DNA of 64,000 bases from Paenisporosarcina quisquiliarum_A (GCF_043641925.1 NZ_JBHZRU010000005.1:1-64000); one strand, 5' to 3'. Numbered from the stretch's first letter, positions 1 through 9,574 are shown. A program made the numbers and translations. Notes: generated by a model from the letters alone, not told the origin.

Positions 1-76
1 CGGCTGAAGGGATCGGTCTTGAAAACCGACAGGGGAGTCAAATCCCGCGGGGGTTCGAATCCCTCTTCCTCCTCCA
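1..76 (+). tRNA. tRNA-Ser(UGA), 5' end outside window
   Basis: Anticodon loop CTTGAAA gives UGA. A long variable arm, the T arm GGTTCGAATCC and an encoded CCA (74-76) are visible. The acceptor 5' strand and part of the D arm lie left of the window. Confidence 0.9.
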
Positions 77-257
77 TTTTTACTAAGCACTAAATGGTAT
101 ACATACCAGATGCAAAACCTTCTCACTTTCTAAGAAAGCAAAAGGGGTGGAGCAAATCGCCAAACGAAGATGGCGATTAACACCGACGCAAGCAAAGCGC
201 GGAAGGTGTCCAATATGATTGTTGCGTTGGAAACAATGTAACATCTAATAACATTAT

Positions 258-335
<78 letters not shown>

Positions 336-337
336 CT

Positions 338-413
338 GGTCCCGTGGTGTAGCGGTTAACATGCCTGCCTGTCACGCAGGAGATCGCGGGTTCGATTCCC
401 GTCGGGACCGCCA
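338..413 (+). tRNA. tRNA-Asp(GUC)
   Basis: Acceptor GGTCCCG pairs with CGGGACC. Anticodon loop CTGTCAC gives GUC. CCA is encoded. It starts three bases after the preceding tRNA, as in a processed polycistronic tRNA transcript. Confidence 0.93.
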
Positions 414-486
414 TTTTTAAAAAACATCAGAATTGAAATAAGCAATGCGACTAACAAAGTTTCGCAGCTTAGAACAATTCAATTGT

Positions 487-562
487 GGCTCAGTAGCTCA
501 GTCGGTAGAGCAAAGGACTGAAAATCCTTGTGTCGGCGGTTCGATTCCGTCCTGAGCCACCA
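487..562 (+). tRNA. tRNA-Phe(GAA)
   Basis: Acceptor GGCTCAG pairs with CTGAGCC, anticodon loop CTGAAAA gives GAA, and CCA is encoded. Confidence 0.93.
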
Positions 563-567
563 TATTT

Positions 568-641
568 GCGGGTGTAGTTTAGTGGTAAAACCTCAGCCTT
601 CCAAGCTGATGATGAGAGTTCGATTCTCTTCACCCGCTCCA
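568..641 (+). tRNA. tRNA-Gly(UCC)
   Basis: Acceptor GCGGGTG pairs with CACCCGC, anticodon loop CTTCCAA gives UCC, and CCA is encoded. Confidence 0.93.
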
Positions 642-651
642 TTTTTTATGT

Positions 652-728
<77 letters not shown>

Positions 729-729
729 T

Positions 730-804
730 TCCGAAGTAGCTCAGTGGTAGAGCAACCGGCTGTTAACCGGTTGGTCGTAGGTTCGAGTCCTACCTTCGGA
801 GCCA
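730..804 (+). tRNA. tRNA-Asn(GUU)
   Basis: Acceptor TCCGAAG pairs with CTTCGGA, anticodon loop CTGTTAA gives GUU, and CCA is encoded. Only one base separates it from tRNA-Ile. Confidence 0.93.
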
Positions 805-809
805 ACTCT

Positions 810-900
810 GGGGAAGTACTCAAGTGGCTGAAGAGGCGCCCCTGCTAAGGGTGTAGATCGGGCAACCGGTGCGAGGGTTCAAATCCCTCCTTCTCCGCCA
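810..900 (+). tRNA. tRNA-Ser(GCU)
   Basis: A 91-base class II tRNA with a long variable arm. Acceptor GGGGAAG pairs with CTTCTCC through one G-U pair, anticodon loop CTGCTAA gives GCU, and CCA is encoded. It is the second serine acceptor in the cluster. Confidence 0.93.
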
Positions 901-907
901 GATGTTT

Positions 908-979
908 GGCCCCTTGGTCAAGCGGTTAAGACACCGCCCTTTCACGGCGGTAACACGGGTTCGAATCCCGTAGGGGTCA
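908..979 (+). tRNA. tRNA-Glu(UUC), last of the cluster
   Basis: Acceptor GGCCCCT pairs with AGGGGTC and anticodon loop CTTTCAC gives UUC. Unlike the other eight, no CCA is encoded after the discriminator base; the sequence runs into TTTAAG, so CCA must be added by the nucleotidyltransferase. Confidence 0.92.
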
Positions 980-990
980 TTTAAGAAGAT

Positions 991-1019
991 GCGCTATCAT
1001 TAGATAGCGTGTTTTTTTA
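991..1019 (+). terminator. Terminator of the tRNA operon
   Basis: The stem CGCTATC / GATAGCG with loop ATTA is followed by GTTTTTTT, 12 bases after tRNA-Glu. Confidence 0.85.
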
Positions 1020-1071
1020 TGGACTTTTTTATTGTATACATTAGGTTTTCAACTATTTCATTTTGGGCATA

Positions 1072-1107
1072 CAAAAAGACTGCTTAGTTTGTATCATCTA
1101 AGCAGTC
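1072..1107 (-). terminator. menA terminator
   Basis: Read on the minus strand, the 10-bp stem GACTGCTTAG / CTAAGCAGTC is followed by TTTTTG just past the menA stop codon. Confidence 0.8.
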
Positions 1108-1115
1108 CTTTGCAT

Positions 1116-2027
1116 TTACATTAAATAGCCAATCAGTATCCCAATGCCTAATAGAAAACCAAAGATTGTATTGGTTAAAGCCGTATCTTTCATCGCTGGC
1201 ATAACTTCTAATGGATGTTCGTACGTTCTGAACGTTTTAATTGCGTGAATTGGTTTTTTTATGCTTAAAAGAACTAGTAAAGACCATGGTGTAATCATAC
1301 CAAGTGCAACCATCACAATAATCCATACGTAAGAGACGATAAACAATAATAGCAATACCGTAATTGCATGGTTACGACCAATTAAGATAGCCATCGTGCG
1401 TCTGCCACTTTCCTTATCCCCTACAATGTCTCTAATGTTATTTGATAACATAATTGCTGCAACGAGCAACATGCTCGGAATGGATAATAGTACTGCAAGC
1501 AGAGTAATTTCTTCCGTTTGAATATAAAAAGCAATTAATACAATCAACATGCCCATAAATACGCCGGAGAATAGTTCTCCAAATGGTGTATATGCAATAG
1601 GGAAAGGACCTCCTGTATAAAAGTAACCGATTGCCATAGAAACTACCCCAACGACAGCTAAGAGCCAAGTTGTCTCTAAACAAATATAAATCCCGAGCAG
1701 TGCTGCAATTCCATATAGTAGAAACGCTAATTGTAATACTGTTTTAGGTGCTACACCATTACGAACAATGGCTCCGCCAATACCTACTGATTTTTCATTG
1801 TCTAAGCCTCTAGCAAAGTCATAATACTCGTTAAACATATTGGTAGCCGCTTGAATTAATAAGCTTGCCACTAACATCGCTAAAAATAAAATCCAGTTAA
1901 TAGAACTATATGATAAGGCAATCATGGTTCCAAGGAATACCGGTACAAATGATGCGGTTAAGGTATGTGGTCTTGTTAATTGCCACCATACGCGCCAACC
2001 GGTATCGGCTTTTAAATCGTGTGACAT
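1116..2027 (-). CDS. menA: 1,4-dihydroxy-2-naphthoate polyprenyltransferase
   Basis: UbiA-family integral membrane prenyltransferase that attaches the isoprenoid tail to DHNA, giving demethylmenaquinone. About eight hydrophobic segments and both Asp-rich motifs are visible: NEYYDFARGLD near residues 65-76 and SNNIRDIVGDKESGR near residues 190-210. The open frame extends 16 codons upstream, but the ATG at 2027 is preceded by AGAAGGAG at good spacing, giving 303 residues beginning MSHDLKAD. It is divergent from menF, so menaquinone synthesis and tail attachment share an intergenic control region. Terminated by the hairpin at 1072-1107. Confidence 0.95.
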   Translation of the reverse strand: MSHDLKADTGWRVWWQLTRPHTLTASFVPVFLGTMIALSYSSINWILFLAMLVASLLIQAATNMFNEYYDFARGLDNEKSVGIGGAIVRNGVAPKTVLQLAFLLYGIAALLGIYICLETTWLLAVVGVVSMAIGYFYTGGPFPIAYTPFGELFSGVFMGMLIVLIAFYIQTEEITLLAVLLSIPSMLLVAAIMLSNNIRDIVGDKESGRRTMAILIGRNHAITVLLLLFIVSYVWIIVMVALGMITPWSLLVLLSIKKPIHAIKTFRTYEHPLEVMPAMKDTALTNTIFGFLLGIGILIGYLM

Positions 2028-2201
2028 TTGTTTTTCGCTCCTTCTAGTGTTTTTACCTCTCTCATTGTACTTCATCCAATAGTTTATGGATAGATTGTTT
2101 GCTTAACGGGTGCTGAAATGGCGAGAAAGAGGTATGATAGAAGGTATGATATTCAAGGATAGTCACGAAAACGTGTAGTCCTATTTACGGAGGGAAAATG
2201 G

Positions 2202-3584
2202 ATGAAACAGAAGTCTTTTACATCCACTAATTTGACGATTGAAGATAAAACTTCAACGTATTATTTTTATACAGAAACAATTGAAGTAAGTGGCTTATCC
2301 TCGATTGCATTTTTTGAAGCAGGCGAGTCATATAAAGGTAAACGGTTTTATTGGCAGAATCGTGAAAAGACTTTTACGCTAGTAGGTCTCGGTCATGCTT
2401 ATGTGATACAAAATTCGTTACAAGATAATCGTTTTGAAGATATTGATTCACAATGGAAAAATTTATGTGCATCTATTGTTAATGAAGAGCATGAACTTCA
2501 ACCAATATTGTTTGGTGGATTTTCTTTCGATCCATTAAATCAACTAGAATCAGAGTGGGATTCGTTTCCTTCTGCATACTTTGCTGTGCCATCATTTCAA
2601 TTAGTTATAAGAGATGATCGGGTTTTTATTAGCATCCATTTAATTACGAAAGATCCAAACTCTCAAATTGCATTTGATCAATTACGCACACAACGAGATG
2701 ACTTAATACATGCTGCACAAGTGAATGAATTAAAACCCTATGCGAAACCGGTAGTTTCACACTTAACTGAACGTTTTAAAGAAACGTATTTAGATGCTGT
2801 TTCTCATGTGACTCGACTTATTGAAGCTAAGGAAGCGCAGAAAGTCGTGATAGCTCGTTCCTTGGCATTACAATTTATCGAAGAAGTTAGTTCACCTTCA
2901 GCTATGTATCATGTTTCAAAAGAACAACCGGAAAGCTTTGTGTTTGGCTTAGAGCTTGAGGAACAATTATTCTTTGGAGCGACGCCTGAAAGGTTAGTGA
3001 AAGTAGAAAATCAAAAAGCACTGTCTACTTGTTTGGCTGGTTCTATAAAAAGAGGTCAAACGGCAACCGAAGATCAGCAGTTAGGAAATGAATTGCTTCA
3101 AGACGCGAAAAATCGTGAAGAGCATCAATATGTCGTGGATATGATTTCGCAGGTTTTTGAAGAATACTGTGAAGAAGTAAAAGTACCTAAATATCCTAAA
3201 TTGATGAAAATTCGAGATATCCAACACTTATATACACCGGTTGAAGGAACCTTGAAAAAGGGACAAGGCCTATTACAACTTGTCCAAGACTTACATCCAA
3301 CTCCTGCACTTGGTGGGGAGCCACGAAATGAAGCAATGGGTATTATTCGTATGGTAGAGCAAATGAATAGAGGCTATTATGCGGCTCCTATTGGATGGAT
3401 TGATGCAAATGGTAATGGTGAATTTGCCGTCGCGATTCGATCAGCTTTATTAAATAAAGACCAAGCATACTTATATGCAGGTGGAGGGATTGTCGGTACG
3501 TCAGATCCAACTTCTGAATATGCAGAGACCTTGGTTAAATTTAGACCTATGTTACGTACTCTTGGAGGTAAGTTAAATGGATGA
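2202..3584 (+). CDS. menF: Isochorismate synthase
   Basis: Converts chorismate to isochorismate, the committed step to menaquinone. The chorismate-binding domain fills the C-terminal half; family signatures include GATPERLV, AGSIKRG and the terminal GGGIVGTSDPTSEYAET. At 460 residues it is normal for Bacillus MenF. ATG at 2202 follows GGAGGG. The stop overlaps menD by 8 bases, indicating translational coupling in the menFDHB segment. Confidence 0.95.
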   Translation: MKQKSFTSTNLTIEDKTSTYYFYTETIEVSGLSSIAFFEAGESYKGKRFYWQNREKTFTLVGLGHAYVIQNSLQDNRFEDIDSQWKNLCASIVNEEHELQPILFGGFSFDPLNQLESEWDSFPSAYFAVPSFQLVIRDDRVFISIHLITKDPNSQIAFDQLRTQRDDLIHAAQVNELKPYAKPVVSHLTERFKETYLDAVSHVTRLIEAKEAQKVVIARSLALQFIEEVSSPSAMYHVSKEQPESFVFGLELEEQLFFGATPERLVKVENQKALSTCLAGSIKRGQTATEDQQLGNELLQDAKNREEHQYVVDMISQVFEEYCEEVKVPKYPKLMKIRDIQHLYTPVEGTLKKGQGLLQLVQDLHPTPALGGEPRNEAMGIIRMVEQMNRGYYAAPIGWIDANGNGEFAVAIRSALLNKDQAYLYAGGGIVGTSDPTSEYAETLVKFRPMLRTLGGKLNG

Positions 3585-5298
3585 TCATCGTACAATTTTG
3601 ACTGAATATGTGCACTCGATAGCGCAAGCCTTCCTTGATGCTGGTGTTAGGAAAGTGGTGATTAGTCCAGGTTCAAGATCCACTCCTTTAGCGTATGTGT
3701 TTAGCCATATGAAGGAATTTACAACGTATATGCAAGTAGATGAACGTTCAGCAGGATTTTTTGCTCTTGGATTAGCAAAAGCTAAGAAACATCCTGTTCT
3801 ATTACTATGTACATCTGGGACTGCGGCCGCGAATTATTTTCCAGCCATCGTTGAAGCTAATTATGCTAGAGTACCATTGATTGTGTTAACGGCAGATCGA
3901 CCACATGAGTTACGTGAAGTTGGCGCACCTCAAGCAATCGATCAAATTCAGCTTTACGGTAATCATGTGAAATGGAGCGTAGACTTCCCACTAGCTGATT
4001 CAAGTAGTGAAACGATTCCTTTTGTTGAACGCCATACGGCAAGAGCAATTGCTCAAGCAAAAGCCGCACCAATGGGTCCAATCCATATCAATATTCCATT
4101 TAGAGAACCTTTACTGCTTGATTTTGATTTCATCAAGAAGCCTTCAACTTTTCAACAGTCATTTTCAGGAGATGTACAAGCATCTGAAGAAGCTAAAAAT
4201 TTCGTTGCTGAAAAAATTAATCATGCTAAGAGTGGATTCATTATTGTTGGTGAACTGCCAAAAGAGTTTTCTCACGAAGACTTTTGGACTTTTGCTAAAG
4301 TCTTGAAATGGCCGATACTAGCGGACCCACTTTCGCAATTAAGGTCAAATCTTCCGGAAGCATGTCAAGATTACTTAATTGACCAGTATGACGCACTTCT
4401 AAAAAACGAACATTTTGCTCAATCTATCATGCCAGAAGTCGTCATTCGCTTTGGGGCTCAACCCGTTTCAAAACCATTAACTCTATTTTTAAAAACTTAC
4501 CAACCTAAGACATTTATCATCATTGATGAAAATCCTGTCTTTCGTGATTCCATAGGTGTTGTGACACACCATATTCATTCCGTACCTAACGTTTTTTGGA
4601 ATGAATCGTATGTGAATGAGTCAAGTGATTATCTAAATAAATGGACACAAGCGAATGAAATGGCAACTAACCATGTAAATCAATACATAGCCAATCAAAA
4701 GGATGAGGGAGCATACGCAGGGTTGTTGTTTCAGCATTTAGAGGATGCAAGTGATTTGATTTGTGGTAGCAGTATGCCGATTCGAGATGTCGACACGTTT
4801 TTCAATAAAACATCAAAAGACATTGGCATCTATGCAAATCGTGGGACAAATGGAATTGATGGAGTTGTCTCAACAGCTCTAGGGATTCAACAGTCATTAA
4901 AGAGATCTAGCACACTCCTTATTGGTGATATCTCCTTTTTACACGATGTAAATGGTTTGTTAGTGTCTCGTTTTCATAAAACTGATTTAACGATCGTGGT
5001 GATGAATAATGACGGAGGTGGAATTTTTTCATATCTCCCCCAGTCATCTGAAGAACAATATTTCGAAAAGTTATTTGGGACACCAACAGGATTATCGTTT
5101 GATTCCATTGCGCATATGTATGAAGCGGAATATTTCTTGATTGAATCAAAAGAGGCATTTCTGACAGCGTTGAAGACTCCTAAAAAAACGGATATTCGAA
5201 TTATTGAAGTGAAGACGAATCGTCAAGAAAATGTTAGGGTACATCGACAATTATGGAAAGCGATTTCTGAGGAGATTGACCAGTCATGGAACAGTTAA
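3577..5298 (+). CDS. menD: 2-succinyl-5-enolpyruvyl-6-hydroxy-3-cyclohexene-1-carboxylate (SEPHCHC) synthase
   Basis: Thiamine diphosphate enzyme that joins 2-oxoglutarate and isochorismate. The N-terminal domain carries the glutamate region (SPGSRSTPLAY near residue 30, QVDERSAGFFALGLAK near 50). The ThDP/Mg2+ motif GDISFLHD...NNDGGG spans about residues 449-480. Full family length (573 residues). It overlaps both neighbours (menF by 8 bases, menH by 13). Confidence 0.96.
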   Translation: MDDHRTILTEYVHSIAQAFLDAGVRKVVISPGSRSTPLAYVFSHMKEFTTYMQVDERSAGFFALGLAKAKKHPVLLLCTSGTAAANYFPAIVEANYARVPLIVLTADRPHELREVGAPQAIDQIQLYGNHVKWSVDFPLADSSSETIPFVERHTARAIAQAKAAPMGPIHINIPFREPLLLDFDFIKKPSTFQQSFSGDVQASEEAKNFVAEKINHAKSGFIIVGELPKEFSHEDFWTFAKVLKWPILADPLSQLRSNLPEACQDYLIDQYDALLKNEHFAQSIMPEVVIRFGAQPVSKPLTLFLKTYQPKTFIIIDENPVFRDSIGVVTHHIHSVPNVFWNESYVNESSDYLNKWTQANEMATNHVNQYIANQKDEGAYAGLLFQHLEDASDLICGSSMPIRDVDTFFNKTSKDIGIYANRGTNGIDGVVSTALGIQQSLKRSSTLLIGDISFLHDVNGLLVSRFHKTDLTIVVMNNDGGGIFSYLPQSSEEQYFEKLFGTPTGLSFDSIAHMYEAEYFLIESKEAFLTALKTPKKTDIRIIEVKTNRQENVRVHRQLWKAISEEIDQSWNS

Positions 5299-6113
5299 CT
5301 GTGGATGTTAGAGGAATACAAATCAGTTTTACGATGACAAATCCCGATGCAAACGAGTCTATTGTATTTTTGCATGGCTTTACAGGGAGTTGGAGGTCTT
5401 GGGAACCAGTTATTAAACTTCTACCTAAAACCATCAACTATATCTCGATTGATTTAATGGGACATGGTTCAACTGAAGTAAGTTCAAATCCTGAGCGTTA
5501 TCGGATGAATGAGCAATTACTCGATTTAGAAGAGTTTTTTTCATTAATTCAGTTAACTAGTTTTTCATTAGTTGGGTATTCAATGGGTGGACGAATTGCT
5601 TTAGCTTATGCATTAGGACATCCACAACAAGTTAAGAATTTGGTGCTCGAAAGTACTTCTCCGGGACTTAAAACCAATGAAGAGCAACAGTTGAGACGAC
5701 AAGCTGATGACCAATTAGCAGATCGGATTGAAGAAGATGGACTCGAATCATTTATCGATTTTTGGGAGAACATACCTTTATTTGAATCTCAAAAGTCACT
5801 TTCGATTGAAAAGCAGCATGAAATTCGTTCCGAAAGGCTTGCACAATCTGCTTTAGGTCTCGCGAATAGTCTGAGAGGGATGGGGACTGGACAACAACCA
5901 TCTTATTGGTCGAAACTAGATGAATTAGATATACCTGTGTATTTAGTGACTGGAGAATATGATACAAAATATACCGAGATTGCGGACGAAATGGTCAAAA
6001 AATTAAAAGATGGATCCCATCTGCAAGTTTCGTCAGTTGGACATGCAATACATGTGGAAAATCCCGTTCAGTTTGCTACAATAATAATGGAGCAATTAAT
6101 CGATGGAAATTAG
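5286..6113 (+). CDS. menH: SHCHC synthase, alpha/beta hydrolase fold
   Basis: Eliminates pyruvate from SEPHCHC to give 2-succinyl-6-hydroxy-2,4-cyclohexadiene-1-carboxylate. Visible are the oxyanion-hole strand HGFTGS near residue 30, nucleophile elbow GYSMGG near 97-102, acid strand VTGEYDTKY near 222 and catalytic His in GHAIHVENP near 250. 275 residues is usual. Its start lies inside menD and it ends 12 bases before menB, so it is part of the coupled men operon. Confidence 0.9.
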   Translation: MEQLTVDVRGIQISFTMTNPDANESIVFLHGFTGSWRSWEPVIKLLPKTINYISIDLMGHGSTEVSSNPERYRMNEQLLDLEEFFSLIQLTSFSLVGYSMGGRIALAYALGHPQQVKNLVLESTSPGLKTNEEQQLRRQADDQLADRIEEDGLESFIDFWENIPLFESQKSLSIEKQHEIRSERLAQSALGLANSLRGMGTGQQPSYWSKLDELDIPVYLVTGEYDTKYTEIADEMVKKLKDGSHLQVSSVGHAIHVENPVQFATIIMEQLIDGN

Positions 6114-6125
6114 AGGAGGAAGATT

Positions 6126-6944
6126 ATGACACGTCAATGGGTAACAGAACGTACATATGAAGATATTAAATATGAAACATATAACGGAATCGCTAAAATT
6201 ACGATTAACCGTCCGGAAGTTCGAAATGCTTTCCGTCCTAAAACGGTGAAGGAATTACTTGAAGCTTTCACTTATGCACGTGATGATTCAAAGGTTGGCG
6301 TTATTGTTTTAACAGGTGAGGGAGAAAAAGCCTTCTGTTCTGGTGGTGACCAATCGGTGCGTGGTCATGGTGGATACGTAGGAGAAGATGAAATCCCGCG
6401 TTTAAATGTTTTAGATTTACAACGTTTAATTCGTGTTATTCCTAAACCAGTAGTTGCAATGGTTGCAGGTTACGCAATTGGTGGCGGACATGTTCTTCAT
6501 GTTGTTTGTGACTTAACAATTGCTGCTGATAACGCGATTTTCGGACAAACAGGTCCAAAGGTTGGATCATTTGATGCGGGTTATGGCTCTGGTTATTTAG
6601 CTCGTATTATCGGTCACAAAAAAGCGCGAGAAATTTGGTACTTATGTCGTCAATATGATGCACAAGCCGCACTTGATATGGGCTTAGTCAATACAGTTGT
6701 GCCTTACGCTCAGTTAGAAGACGAAACAGTTCAATGGTGTGAAGAAATGTTATCTATGTCTCCAACAGCTTTACGATTCTTAAAAGCTGCAATGAATGCA
6801 GATACAGATGGCTTAGCTGGACTTCAGCAAATGGCTGGAGACGCAACTCTTCTTTACTATACAACTGATGAAGCGAAAGAAGGCCGCGATGCCTTTAAGG
6901 AAAAACGTAAACCTGATTTTGGTCAGTTCCCACGATTCCCTTGA
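6126..6944 (+). CDS. menB: 1,4-dihydroxy-2-naphthoyl-CoA synthase
   Basis: Crotonase-fold enzyme that cyclises O-succinylbenzoyl-CoA (Dieckmann condensation). The MenB-specific run SGGDQSVRGHGGYVG near residues 70-85, the oxyanion-hole glycines in GYAIGGGHVLH near 113-123, and GSFDAGYGS near 155 identify it. 272 residues, with AGAGGAAG upstream of the ATG. It is the last gene before the hairpin at 6955-6977. Confidence 0.96.
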   Translation: MTRQWVTERTYEDIKYETYNGIAKITINRPEVRNAFRPKTVKELLEAFTYARDDSKVGVIVLTGEGEKAFCSGGDQSVRGHGGYVGEDEIPRLNVLDLQRLIRVIPKPVVAMVAGYAIGGGHVLHVVCDLTIAADNAIFGQTGPKVGSFDAGYGSGYLARIIGHKKAREIWYLCRQYDAQAALDMGLVNTVVPYAQLEDETVQWCEEMLSMSPTALRFLKAAMNADTDGLAGLQQMAGDATLLYYTTDEAKEGRDAFKEKRKPDFGQFPRFP

Positions 6945-6954
6945 TTTGAACTTC

Positions 6955-6977
6955 CAAAGCTGTCCTTAATGGACAGC
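6955..6977 (+). terminator. Hairpin between menB and menE
   Basis: The inverted repeat AGCTGTCC / GGACAGCT with loop TTAAT is followed by TTTTTG. It sits 10 bases after the menB stop, with the menE ribosome binding site right behind it. It probably reduces read-through from menB into menE rather than ending the operon. Confidence 0.65.
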
Positions 6978-6999
6978 TTTTTGTAAAGGAGAAGATTTT

Positions 7000-8439
7000 T
7001 TGTATCCAAATTTAATTACTAAAAGAGCTTCCTTAACACCCCAAAAAACTGCCATTATTTTTGATCAGGAAAGATGGACTTTCAAAGATGTGGAAGTCGT
7101 AGCCCATGAAATGGCAGGGAAGCTTCGATCAGTAGGCATTAAAACAGGAATGAGAATTGCTGTGCTTTCACCTACAAACACGGACTTTTTGAAGGTCATA
7201 TACGGTTGTATGTATGCAGGTTGTGAGATGGTCTTTTTAAATGAACGATTGAGCGAAGAAGAATTGAAGTATCAAGTGGAAGACTCAAATGCAGTTAAAA
7301 TTTTAGTAGATGATAGCTACGCATCAAAATTAATAAGTGAATCTGTTTGTTTATTTTCAACTTTAAATCAAGCACCCATTGAACAAGTTACTTCTGCAAA
7401 AGAATGGGCACCAGATCGGACGATTTCTGTTATGTACACATCGGGGACTACTGGGTTTCCTAAAGGTGTTCGCCAAACAATGGAAAACCATTTTTCGAGT
7501 GCGACTGCTTCTGCATTCAATATGGGGGTTGACCCTAATGATGTATGGTTATGTACGATGCCGTTATTTCATATTAGTGGATTTTCGATCATCATGCGCT
7601 CACTAATCTATGGAATTGGCATTTCATTGTACGCCAAATTCGATGCTGTTAAAATAACGGATGAATTAATTGATGGTACAGTCACACATATGTCTGTAGT
7701 GTCCGTCATGCTTGAGCGAATTCTAATAGAATTAGAGCATCGAAATGAACTTGTTTCAACTAAGTTTAAAATCATGTTAGCTGGTGGTGGACCCATTCCG
7801 ATTGCTTATTTAGAGCGGGCTCAAGCTAAAGGCATTGCCATTTTACAAACATACGGTATGACAGAAACAAGTTCGCAAACGTCAACTTTAGCTGCGGAAG
7901 ATGCGAAGAGAAAAATCGGTTCTTCAGGGAAACCTCTTTTATTAAATGAAATAAAGATTGATGGTGCAACCTCACCTCATGAGATCGGGGAAATCCTTAT
8001 TAAGGGTCCACATGTAACGCCAGGGTATATCGGTCATTTTGCGAATCATCCTGCACAAAGAGATGGGTGGTTATATACTGGGGATGTCGGTTATCTTGAT
8101 GCAGAAGGCTATTTGTATGTTGTTGATAGGCGATCAGACTTAATAATTTCTGGTGGGGAAAATGTTTATCCTGCTGAAGTTGAGAATGCGATCCTGAAAC
8201 ATCCGGATATTTTAGGTGCAGGGGTTTGTGGTCACAAAGACGAACAATGGGGAGAGGTACCTGTCGCTTTTATCGTAACGAATGCGCAAATTACTTTGGA
8301 GTCATTGCAAAAATTTTTATCAAATCATTTGGCGGCATATAAAATACCAAAGTTTATGTATATTGTAGAAGAACTCCCAAGGAATGCCTCGAACAAATTG
8401 TTGAGAAGAGAGTTGAAAAAGTGGCTACTATCCAAATAA
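7000..8439 (+). CDS. menE: O-succinylbenzoate-CoA ligase
   Basis: Acyl-adenylate-forming enzyme that activates o-succinylbenzoate with CoA. The AMP-binding P-loop YTSGTTGFPKGV is near residues 145-156, TYGMTETSS near 285, and the hinge region DRRSDLIISGGENVYPAEVE near 377-395. The start is TTG at 7000, positioned by AAAGGAG at 6984-6990. It overlaps menC by 19 bases. 479 residues is typical. Confidence 0.94.
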   Translation: MYPNLITKRASLTPQKTAIIFDQERWTFKDVEVVAHEMAGKLRSVGIKTGMRIAVLSPTNTDFLKVIYGCMYAGCEMVFLNERLSEEELKYQVEDSNAVKILVDDSYASKLISESVCLFSTLNQAPIEQVTSAKEWAPDRTISVMYTSGTTGFPKGVRQTMENHFSSATASAFNMGVDPNDVWLCTMPLFHISGFSIIMRSLIYGIGISLYAKFDAVKITDELIDGTVTHMSVVSVMLERILIELEHRNELVSTKFKIMLAGGGPIPIAYLERAQAKGIAILQTYGMTETSSQTSTLAAEDAKRKIGSSGKPLLLNEIKIDGATSPHEIGEILIKGPHVTPGYIGHFANHPAQRDGWLYTGDVGYLDAEGYLYVVDRRSDLIISGGENVYPAEVENAILKHPDILGAGVCGHKDEQWGEVPVAFIVTNAQITLESLQKFLSNHLAAYKIPKFMYIVEELPRNASNKLLRRELKKWLLSK

Positions 8440-9554
8440 TAAGTGCAAAGATGTTTCACGTAAAAGTACCATTAAAAAAACCCTTCACAACACATTTACA
8501 ATCGGTCGAGGAGCGGGAAAGTATTCTTATTGAGATGATGGATGCCGATGGAACAATCGGTGTAGGAGAATGTGTGGCTTTTACATCACCTTGGTATACA
8601 GAAGAAACAGTATCCACTGCTTGGCTTGCGATTGAACAATGGTTAATGCCTTTGGTTTTGAATGAAACCTTTAAACATCCTAATGAATTAGATCATGCCA
8701 TGTCTTTCGTTAAAGGAAATAGTATGGCGAAAGCATCTATAAATCATGCTATATGGGATATTTATGCCAAAAAAATGAATCAGCCTTTGTGGAAATTAAT
8801 TGGTGGAGTTAAAAGCGTTATTGAAGCTGGTGTTGTGATTGCAGAGAACAATTTCACTGAGCTTTTAACAAAAGTAGAGAAAGCAGCAACAGATGGATAT
8901 AAGCGAGTTAAGTTGAAAATATCTACTACTTCTAATCCAAAAGAATTGAAGGAATTAATTACTCGATTTCCTAACTTGCAATTTTTCGCCGATGCAAATG
9001 GTGCGTTTTCAAAGGATTCAATACAGATTCTTAAGCAGTATGACGAGGTTGGACTAACGCTTATCGAGCAGCCTTTTAGTGAAGATGAAAATCTCCTGTC
9101 AGCACAAGTTCAAGCGACGATGAAGACTCCTTTTGCATTAGATGAAAGTATTACTAGCTATTCAGATGCCAAGCAAATGAATAAAGACCAATCAGGGAAA
9201 ATCATTGTGCTCAAACAAGGTCGAGTTGGAGGGTTAAGTGAGGCGTTAAAAATACACCAACTTGCAATGGAAGAGAACATTCCACTTTGGATAGGAGGAA
9301 TGATTGAACTTGGTGTTTCAAAAGCATTTAATGCTGCTTTTGCGTCACTACCGTCCATTAAGTATCCAGGTGACTTTAGTTCAGCCGACTATTTTTTTGA
9401 ACAAGATTTAGCCACTCCACCTGTTCAAGTTCAAAATGGAATTTATTCTTTAACGAATGAACCGGGAGTAGGAGTTTTGTGGAACCACGAATTAATTGAA
9501 CAGTTTTTAATTAAAAAACAAGTATGGAATGAAAAACCACGCAAAGGAACTTAA
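8421..9554 (+). CDS. menC: o-Succinylbenzoate synthase
   Basis: Enolase-superfamily dehydratase converting SHCHC to o-succinylbenzoate. The barrel residues are in order: KRVKLK (catalytic Lys pair, about 161-166), DANGAF (about 190), IEQPF (about 215), DES (about 240) and KQGRVGG (about 264). The start is GTG at 8421, inside menE, with only a weak GAAGAGAG site, so translation probably depends on coupling to menE. Confidence 0.93.
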   Translation: MATIQIISAKMFHVKVPLKKPFTTHLQSVEERESILIEMMDADGTIGVGECVAFTSPWYTEETVSTAWLAIEQWLMPLVLNETFKHPNELDHAMSFVKGNSMAKASINHAIWDIYAKKMNQPLWKLIGGVKSVIEAGVVIAENNFTELLTKVEKAATDGYKRVKLKISTTSNPKELKELITRFPNLQFFADANGAFSKDSIQILKQYDEVGLTLIEQPFSEDENLLSAQVQATMKTPFALDESITSYSDAKQMNKDQSGKIIVLKQGRVGGLSEALKIHQLAMEENIPLWIGGMIELGVSKAFNAAFASLPSIKYPGDFSSADYFFEQDLATPPVQVQNGIYSLTNEPGVGVLWNHELIEQFLIKKQVWNEKPRKGT

Positions 9555-9574
9555 TCCCTTTACGTGGTTATTTT
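9533..9574. terminator. Bidirectional terminator menC / znuA
   Basis: A 13-bp stem with one mismatch (AACCACGCAAAGG 9535-9547 with CCTTTACGTGGTT 9557-9569) covers both converging stop codons. The minus strand continues into TTTTTC, and the plus strand into ATTTTA. Confidence 0.8.

Noticed and set aside
77..257. Possible extra RNA gene between tRNA-Ser and tRNA-fMet
   Set aside because: A small ATCGCC/GGCGAT hairpin exists, but no tRNA cloverleaf, 5S rRNA or known ncRNA pattern could be recognised.
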